Positions 56,806 through 64,000 of a stretch of 64,000 nucleotides of DNA are shown piece by piece; the stretch's first letter is position 1, and every line of letters starts with the position of its first letter. Below the pieces are notes generated by a model, which was given only the letters and a program-made list of their open reading frames with translations, did no database searches and had not been told where the DNA came from. Location of the stretch: the NCBI RefSeq assembly GCF_020497125.1, contig NC_059079.1, forward strand, positions 49,983,114 through 50,047,113, written 5' to 3'. Origin of the DNA: Mauremys mutica (Eukaryota; Chordata; Testudines; Geoemydidae). The position numbers and the translations under genes were made by a program.

Positions 56806-59009
56806 ACCACATGATCTAATAACTATGAGTTTTGTTTTTCCTATCCTCTTGTTTGTCACAAACATGACAAAAAATTACATTATAGTTTTGTAAAGAAATA
56901 AACTGGACAGGGTTCAATAGAAATGGAGTCCAGGTTTGACACAAAGGTTCATGAGTCTTAATGAAGCTTTCAGTTAAACTGTTCTGCATTTCAAATTTGT
57001 AACAAAAACAACAACAAAAAAACCCAGACAAGTTTTGCATGATTTCGGGTTGAAAACAACTTAGGAGCCATACTAGAAGAAACTGTTTTAATATCATTAA
57101 ACTGTTCTAATACCATTTCAAAAAAATCTGATTAAGCCTCAGTTCCATCAAGTCTTTCTAAATCTTTCAGAATTTATACTGAAAATAGCTCTGTCCCTTC
57201 TCCACTAGCAATGTAGCCATTTTCAAATAACAGTTCAGAGGGAACCACTGATATTCATTTTCAGCAACAGTGCAGATTCACAGGGTAAATAGATTGGGCT
57301 TTACAAGGTCCCAGCATGATTTCCAAGCCTAATCTGGACAAGGATTTTATTCTGAGGATTATGTTAGCATGTCTTGTGCCATAGACTGTGGTACTCCCAT
57401 TGACTACAGGGAGCTAGGATTTCACCCTAGCTCTCTAGATGGCCCTACAGTATCATTTCTAACGTTTCTAACAGGTTTCAGACAAAAACATTCCTGCCCA
57501 AACCGGTTAAGTAAACTGCTAGAAACATAATACAACCACTTCCTTGCTAACACATTTCAGTCACACTTATATCTACGCTAGCCTTTCCCCCCCTAAAATA
57601 TATCCTCCTGTTTCTTCACTATGTTAGCAACGATGGGAGCATTAGAGTAGGCCCACAGCCCTGAACCAGTATTTTGTCTTGCCATCACCAAAGCAAATCT
57701 AGACAACACGGGCAAAACAATCCATCATATAATATAGTTGGGGGGAATGTTGTGTTCTTATACCATCTTCCAGCATGGTATGTTTAATAGTGTAAATGGG
57801 TCTTTGGGTGACTAACCTCTTCTCTTGTATGTTCTAAAATGAACTGCTCTGAACAAGTCATGTATAGCAAAACGTGCTTCTCCAAACCATATCTCCACAA
57901 CCCATTCAGCCTGTCAATAACACAGCTGGTTTAAGTAACCAGTCTTGTTATTGTCACTCTGGCACATTTTACAACTTCTTTAGGGTCTCAATATGTAATC
58001 TTTACAAACATTATAGAACACCTCCTCAAATGAGTAACCCTATTGAGGAAAGTGGCCCTTACCACAGGAATAATTGTTATTCAGTGTAATTAAGAGGTAC
58101 AAAAAAAAAGGCTTTTATTTTCTTAAATTATTAGATTCCTTATTATTCTGACCTATGAGCCTGTAGTTTTTAGATCAATAATTCTGTTTATTTTCATTAC
58201 ATGGGTTTGTACACATATTCCTCTATCCTGAGATGATCATAGAAGAACATTATTCTCCAAAAAAATCTAAAATAATACATTTCTAAAGTATTGAAGTAGT
58301 TTCCATTTGAGATTAAATAAATACTAGGAACCAAGTTGTAAATACATTAGATGTGTACTGTTCAGTAATTGCTTTACATAGTTTATGATAACCTTCTGTA
58401 TGCTTAGATTATAGTTTATTTTAATTCCCAGTTTATATAGCTACAAAACCTATTTGTATCACAAATGTTTAAAATACAGTAAGGTAGTGGGAGATTTACA
58501 AGAGTAGCTTACATTCTAATTAAGTGTCTTATGTACTTGTAGAAATTATATTTACTTTGTTTATTTAATATGAGATGAGGAAAAGCTAATATTAAGCCAT
58601 TATTCTTTTGATGTTATGAACCTGCAAGGCAAAGTGGCATGCTGTACACAACAGATTTATATGCACTAATTGTTAAGTACACTCTGCAGGATACAAGGAA
58701 ATGCAAAAAGGGCAATTTAAGATTTCACTATGTTTCTATAATGATAGGGCTGGGCGCCAAGTTACAAAACTTTCTCTTTTGCTCCTCCCTGCTGACCCCA
58801 AAGCCTTTACTTTCACAGGAACAATGGAGTTGAGCTTTTGATTGTTATTTGTGGCTCACACTAAAGTACAAAAATAATCTTAGTCTTACACCCTATATTC
58901 AGGCAAAAATACTATTGGGTGTATCTATACTACTCTTTTCATATTAATGTCCCACTATTGCTATTGCTGATACAGCTTCACCAGTGGTAAGAGATCTAGG
59001 ACATGTCTA
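56806..59009. other. no gene seen
   Basis: AT-rich low-copy DNA. At 58995-59015 gacatgtctacactacagac resembles a Harbinger MITE end, but no element follows it. Confidence 0.5.
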
Positions 59010-60722
59010 CACTACAGACTAGAGTACATTGAGAGGGAGGAAAATCAAGTAAGAAATGATAGAGGAATGGAGAAAAGAACAGTAATAGGTAGGGGAATGG
59101 ACATTAAGAGGAAGAATAGTGCTGATACCAGTCAGATAGATGATGCTGGTTGTAAAATGACTGTACCCAATCAGGCGAGGAATGTGGGCAAAGTCAAACA
59201 GCAACAGTTAAGATGATTTCACACCAGTTCAAGGGGCCTGGGTAAAAAAAAATGGAACTAGAATTACTGGTGCAAGAATTGAAACTATATATTATAGAGA
59301 CAACAAACATGGTGGAATAGTAGTGATGACTGGAACACAGGTATTGAAGGCTATGTGCTGTTCAGCAAAGACAGAAATAAAGGTAAAGGTAGTGGAGTAA
59401 CAGTGTATATTAATGATAAAATAGAATGTAAAGAAATTAGAAGTGATGGAATGGATAAGAGAGTCTGTTTGGGCCAAAATCACTTTGGGGAAGAAAGCTA
59501 CTAGAGGATCCCTTTATGTAGTGCTGGGGTGTGCTGTAGACCACCAGGATCAGAGCTGAATATGGATAGAGACCTATTTATAGGATGAAATTTAATAGTG
59601 AAAAGTGCAAGGTCGTGCATTTAGGAATTAATAACAAGAATTTTTGCTATGAGCTTGGGACTCATCAATTAGAAGTAACAGAGGAGGAGAAGGACCTCGG
59701 AGTATTGGTTGATCACAGGATGACTATGAGCTGCCAATGTGATATGGCCGTGAAAAAAGTGAATGCAGTCTTGGGATGCATTAGGCGAGGTATTTCCAGT
59801 AGAGATAAGGAGGTGTTAGTACCGTTATACAAGGCACTGGTGAGACCTCATCTGGAATATTGTGTGCAGTTCTGGTCTTCCATGCTTAAGAAGGATGAAT
59901 TCAAACTGGAACAGGTACAGAGAAGGGCTACTAGGATGATCCGAGGAATTGAAAACCTGTCTTATAAAAGGAGACTCAAAGAGCTTGGCTTGTTTAGCCT
60001 AACCAAAAGAAGGATGAAGGGAGAAATGATTGCTCTCTACAAATATATCAGAGGGATAAATACCAGGGAGGGAGAGGAATTATTTAAGCTCAGTACCAAT
60101 GTGGACACAAGAACAAATGGATATAAACTGGCCATCAGGAAGTTTAAATTTGAAATTAGATGAAGGTTTCTAACCATCAGAGGAGTGAAGTTCTGGAACA
60201 GTCTTCCAAAGGGAGTAGTGGGGGCAAAAGACGTATCTGCTTCAAGACTAATCTTGATAAGTTTATGGAGGGGAGGTATGATGGAATAGCCTAATTCTGG
60301 CAATTAATTGATCTTTGACTATTAGCGGTAAATATGCCCAATGGTCTGTGATGGGATGTTAGATGGGGTAGGATCTGAGTTACTACAGAGAATTCTTTCC
60401 TGGTGTCTGGCTGGTGAATCTTGCCCACATGCTCAGGGTTTAGCTGATAGCCATATTTGGGGTCAGGAAGGAATTTTCCTCCAGGGCAGATTGGCAGAGG
60501 CCTTGGGGGGTTTTCACCTTCCTCTGCAGGGTGAGGCACAGGTCACTTTCTGGATTCTGTGCACCTTGAAGTCTTTAAACCATGATTTGAGGACTTCAGT
60601 GGCTCAGACATAGGTTAGGGGTTTGTTACAGGAGTGGGTGGGTGAGATTCTGTGGCCTGCGTTGTGCAGGAGATCAGAATAGACAATCATAATGGTCCCT
60701 TCTGATCTTAAAGTCTATGACT
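59010..60722 (+). mobile_element. CR1 LINE, forward, RT deleted internally
   Basis: Endonuclease N-terminal sequence (DDWNTGIEGY-like, VTVYINDKIECKEIRSDG) reaches 59584. It jumps straight to the C-terminal ORF2 region, so the endonuclease C-terminus and the whole RT are deleted. The long 3' UTR ends near 60720 (cttaaagtctatgactat). Confidence 0.92.
59585..60163 (+). pseudogene. CR1 ORF2 C-terminal region, 192-residue open frame
   Basis: The longest clean CR1 frame here: MKFNSEKCKVVHLG, EEEKDLGVLVDHRMTMSCQC, VRPHLEYCVQFWSSMLKKDE, VQRRATRMIRGIENLSYKRR, LFSLTKRRMKGEMIALYKYI and VDTRTNGYKLAIRKF. It ends at a TGA where relatives continue in frame for about 40 residues (TIRGVKFWNSLPKGVV-like codons follow). 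With no RT upstream it is not functional. Its integrity suggests a relatively young insertion. Confidence 0.9.
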
Positions 60723-60762
60723 ATTTCATATTTTTAATTAAATAAATACTACTGGGAATTGT

Positions 60763-60987
60763 GTGATTATGGGAAACTTTAACTTCCCAGATTTAGATTG
60801 GAGGACAAGTGTTACTAATAATAGTAGGGCCCAGATTTTCCTTGATGTGATACCTGGCAGATTTCTTCACCAAATAGTTGCTGAAACAGCAAGAGGTGAT
60901 GCAATCCTAGATTTGGTATTGGTGAGTATTGAGGACCTCATAGAACAGCTGGTTGTAGAGGACAACTTTATTTCGACTGATCATTAA
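60763..60987 (+). pseudogene. CR1 ORF2 endonuclease C-terminus
   Basis: Carries MIMGNFNFPDLDWRTS, RFLHQIVAETARGDAILDL and LVVEDNFISTDH. The GDFNFPD aspartate is asparagine and the SDH motif reads TDH. Homologous to 22046-22348. Confidence 0.88.
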
Positions 60988-61433
60988 TTCAGATTAAGTT
61001 AAATGGAAGGATAAACAAAAATAGTTCTGCAACAAGGGTCCTTGATTTCAAAAGGGCTAACTTAAAAAAAAAAGGGGAATTAAGGAAGTGAACTGGACTG
61101 AATAACTCAAGGATCTGAATCCAGAGGAGGCTTGGAATTACTTTAAGGCAAAGTTGCAGATGCTATCTGAAGCCTGTATCCCACACAAGGGGGAAAAAAG
61201 TCATAAAAGAAGGGTTGCAGACCAAGCTGGATAAGTAAACATTTCAAATAGGTGCATAAGGGAAAGCAGAAAGCGTACAGGGAATGGAAGGTGGGATGGA
61301 TCAACAAAGGACAGTTATCTCTTGGAGATCAGAAAGTGTAGGGATAAAGGGAGAATTGCCAACAGCTAAGCGGAGTTGGACTTTGCAAAGGGAATTAAAA
61401 AGAAGAGTAAAAGATTCTAAAGCCATATAAAAA

Positions 61434-62301
61434 GTGGAAAAGGAGGAGATTAAAGATTATCCAGGGATGGCCCAACAGATAAATAAAAACTTTTCCTCAG
61501 TTTTTAATGAGGCTAATGAAGAGCTTACGGGTAGTGGCAGGCTGGCTAATTGCCACAGGGATATGAAGATAGAAATTACCACACCCAAGGTGGAAGTCAA
61601 ACTCAAAGAGCTTAATGGGACCAAATCAGGAGGCCCAGAGAGCCCCTAGCCAAGAATATTAAAAGGAATTGGCACATGAAATTGCATGTCCAAAATGAAG
61701 AATTCTCAATTAATCTGTAAACTCAGGAGTCATACCCTACGTCTGGAAAATTGCTTATCTACTTCCTATTTTTAAGAAAGGAGGAAAAATGTGATCCAGT
61801 AAACTACAGGTCTGTTAGTTTGACCTCAACTGTATGCAAGGTCTTGGAACAAATTTTGGAAGAGAAAGTAGTTAAGGGCATAGAGGTGATCAGTAATTGG
61901 GATAAAATACATGATTTTACAAAAGGTCATTCGTGTCAGGCCAACCTGATTCTCCTTCTTTGAGAAAATAACTGACTTTTTGACAAAGGAAATGCAATAG
62001 ATCTAATCCACTTGGATTTCAGTAAGGCATTTGATATATTCCACATGGCAAATTAATAGTTAAATTGGAGAAGATGGGGATTAATTTGGGAATTGAAAGG
62101 TGGATAAGGAACTGGTTAAAGGGGACACTACAATGGGTCACACTGAAAGGTGAACTGTCAGGCTGGAGGGAGGTTACTAGTAGAATTCCTCAGGGATCAG
62201 TCTTGGGACCAATCTTTAACATTTTTATTACTGATCTTGGCACAAAAAGTGGATGTGCGCTAATAAAATTTGCAGAGGACACAAAAAGTTGTGAGGTATA
62301 G
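61434..62301 (+). pseudogene. CR1 ORF2 linker and reverse transcriptase
   Basis: Three open stretches in shifting frames. The first has NKNFSSVFNEANEEL and VEVKLKELNGTKSGGPE. The second has CDPVNYRSVSLTSTVCKVLE and NWDKIHDFTKGHSCQANLIL. The third has WIRNWLKGTLQWVTLKGEL, SRIPQGSVLGPIFNIFITDL and ALIKFAEDTKSCEV. The catalytic FADD is FAED, so the palm motif is altered, and frameshifts separate the parts. Confidence 0.88.
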
Positions 62302-63504
62302 CCAATATAGAGGAAGACCATAATATCATACAAGAAGATCTGGATGACCATATAAACTAGAATAATAAAAATGGGATGAAATTTAATAGTGCAAAGTGCA
62401 AGGTCATGTATTTAGGGACTAACAAGAAGAATTTTTGCTATAAGCTAGGGATTTATCAGTTGGAAGTGACAGAGGAGGAGAAAGGCCTGAGAGTGTTGGT
62501 TGATCACAGGATGATCCTGAGACAGTGTGATGTGGCTGTGAAAAAAAGCTAATGCAATCCTAGGATGCTTCAGGTGAGGCATTTCCAGTAGAGATTGGGA
62601 AGTGTTTGTACTATTATACAAGGCACTGGTGAGATCTTTTCTGGAAATCACTGTTCAATTATGGTGTCCAGTATTTAAGAAAAACTAATTCAAACTGGAA
62701 CAGGTGCAGAGAAGGGCTACTGTATGATCTGAGAAATGGAAAACCTACCTTATACGGAGACTCAAAGAGCTTGTCTTGTTTAGCCTAACATAAAGAAGGC
62801 TGACAGTAGGTATGATTACTCTTATAAATGCATCAGAGGGATAAATACCAGACAAGGAGAGGAGTTGAGTTAAGCACCAGTTTGGACACAAGATCAAATG
62901 GATATAAACTGGCCATCAACAAGTTTAGGCTAGAAATTAGGTGAAGGTTTCTAACCATCAGAGGAGTGAAATTTTGGAAGAGCCTTCCAATGGATGCAAT
63001 GGTGGAAAAAAAACTAATTGGGTTCAAGCCTGAGATTGATACGTTTATGGAGAGGATAGTATGATGGGACTGCCTATAATGGCATGTGGCCCATGGGTGA
63101 CTGCCAGTAGCAAAAATTCTCAACAACTGAAGAGTAGACACTAGATGGGGAGGGCTCTGAGTTACTACAGAGAATTCTTTCCCAGGTATCTGCCTGGTGG
63201 GTCTTGCTCACATACATAGGGGCTCACTGATTGCCATATTTGAGGACGAGAAGGAATTTTCCCCTGGGTCGCCTTACTCTGCTGCATGTAGCATGGGTTA
63301 CTTGCAGGTTTAAACTAGTGTTAAATGTGAATTCTCTTTAAGAATGGTGAAGTCTTTAAACCATGATTTGAGGACTTCAGTAACTAAGTCAGAGCCTAGA
63401 GGTCTATTACAGAAGTGGGTTGGTTTGGTTCTCTGGTCTGCGATGTGCAAGAGGTCAGATTAGATTATCACAATGGTCCCTTTTGACCTTAAACTCTAGG
63501 AGTC

Positions 63505-63881
63505 TATGAGAATTATGTCGACCTAAATTATGTCGGCATACAGTTATTTAATTGCTTGTGTATGCCCACATGGCTCCTTGTGCCAGCGGTGCACATCCTC
63601 ACCACAAGTGCTTGTACTAATTGTAATGTCAGTGTGGGGCATTGAGGGACAGTTTCTGTAGACCAATAACAGTCTACATAAGCAATGCAGTGTCTATACT
63701 GACTCTGCGTGAACCTAATTACATCCACCATGAATCTACGCTGCTCGAGGAGCTGGTGCTACTAAATTGACATACAGAGACACTTACATTAGTGGGAGCC
63801 AAATTTAAGTGAAGACACTTCCACAACTAAGTCATTGCGAGGCAGCTTATAACAACCTAACCATGTGATATAGACCAGGCC
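63505..63881 (-). mobile_element. Harbinger-type MITE
   Basis: The right end ggcc at 63881 reads inward on the minus strand as GGCCTGGTCTATATCAC and is followed by tta, a possible TWA duplication. The left side has tatgtcgacctaaattatgt. Non-coding. It shares about 110 bases with 35387-35505. Confidence 0.65.
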
Positions 63882-64000
63882 TTAGTACAGACAAGGCTGC
63901 TGCAGATTCCAGAGATTTTAGCACCTTGTTGATTACTCTTGGTTGGAGAAGGTCTAGATGACTCAGAGGTAGATATGCCTATGGCTACCAATCTTGCAGC
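63882..64000. other. no gene seen
   Basis: Short low-copy end of the window. Confidence 0.5.

Larger units (their letters stand above)
60745..63504 (+). mobile_element. CR1 LINE, forward, 5'-truncated
   Basis: Starts in the endonuclease C-terminus and contains linker, RT with motifs B and C, ORF2 C-terminus and the long 3' UTR, ending cttttgaccttaaactctag. It has multiple frameshifts. Same subfamily and orientation as the preceding CR1. Confidence 0.92.

Noticed and set aside
56806..59009. Possible host exon in the 2.2-kb low-copy stretch
   Set aside because: Frames reach only 93 codons with no domain, and no splice-site pair in phase was visible by eye.
1..64000. CRISPR arrays, bacterial operons, riboswitches and rRNA genes
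   Set aside because: None seen. The regularly spaced GC-rich units at 24165-24530 and 26470-26900 are degenerate minisatellites, and the genome is clearly eukaryotic.

Overview
The window reads as an AT-rich, repeat-laden stretch of vertebrate nuclear DNA with no host protein-coding exon that I can recognise. It could be intergenic or deep intronic. The repeat content points to a turtle, or less likely a crocodilian. CR1 LINEs of several subfamilies are the dominant family. With them come MIR/CORE-SINE elements, Penelope-type (PLE) tails, many hAT MITEs with 8-bp target duplications, PIF/Harbinger-like elements carrying a Myb/SANT-like protein, and solo LTRs. I see no Alu, L1 or BovB. Nearly all open reading frames in the window are either decayed transposon proteins or chance frames. 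The species assignment is inference from repeat types, not from a gene.

Layout. 1-5.7 kb: low-copy AT-rich DNA with one palindromic tRNA-like repeat. 5.7-8.55 kb: a rearranged Harbinger-like element (copy 1). 8.8-9.4 kb: a repeat found again at 32.8-33.4 kb. 10-19 kb: two hAT MITEs, a CR1 3' end, a probable LTR and a PLE tail. 19.7-23.6 kb: a long reverse-strand CR1 (ORF1 esterase remnant, endonuclease, start of RT) split by a 1,050-bp solo LTR and a PLE tail. 23.8-27.1 kb: two GC-rich hAT MITEs in opposite orientation, with a MIR between them. 28.5-34.3 kb: one forward and two reverse CR1s. 38.6-45.7 kb: the densest stack, with five hAT MITEs, a CR1 and a Harbinger-like element (copy 2) nested in one another. 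50-51.1 kb: an L2-clade LINE split by an LTR. 53.1-63.5 kb: three forward CR1s, one split by a 1,252-bp solo LTR. 63.5-63.9 kb: a Harbinger-type MITE.

The most interesting signals are these. (1) The two Harbinger-like copies share an opposite-strand protein-coding segment lying in the intron of the Myb/SANT gene. It is conserved at the amino-acid level although both copies are decayed. (2) The PLE tails carry hammerhead-ribozyme-like cores. (3) Eight hAT MITEs have readable 8-bp target duplications that all fit NNNTRNNN, seven of them NNNTANNN, as reported for Buster-type hAT transposases. (4) Several insertions have exact duplications and give a relative chronology.
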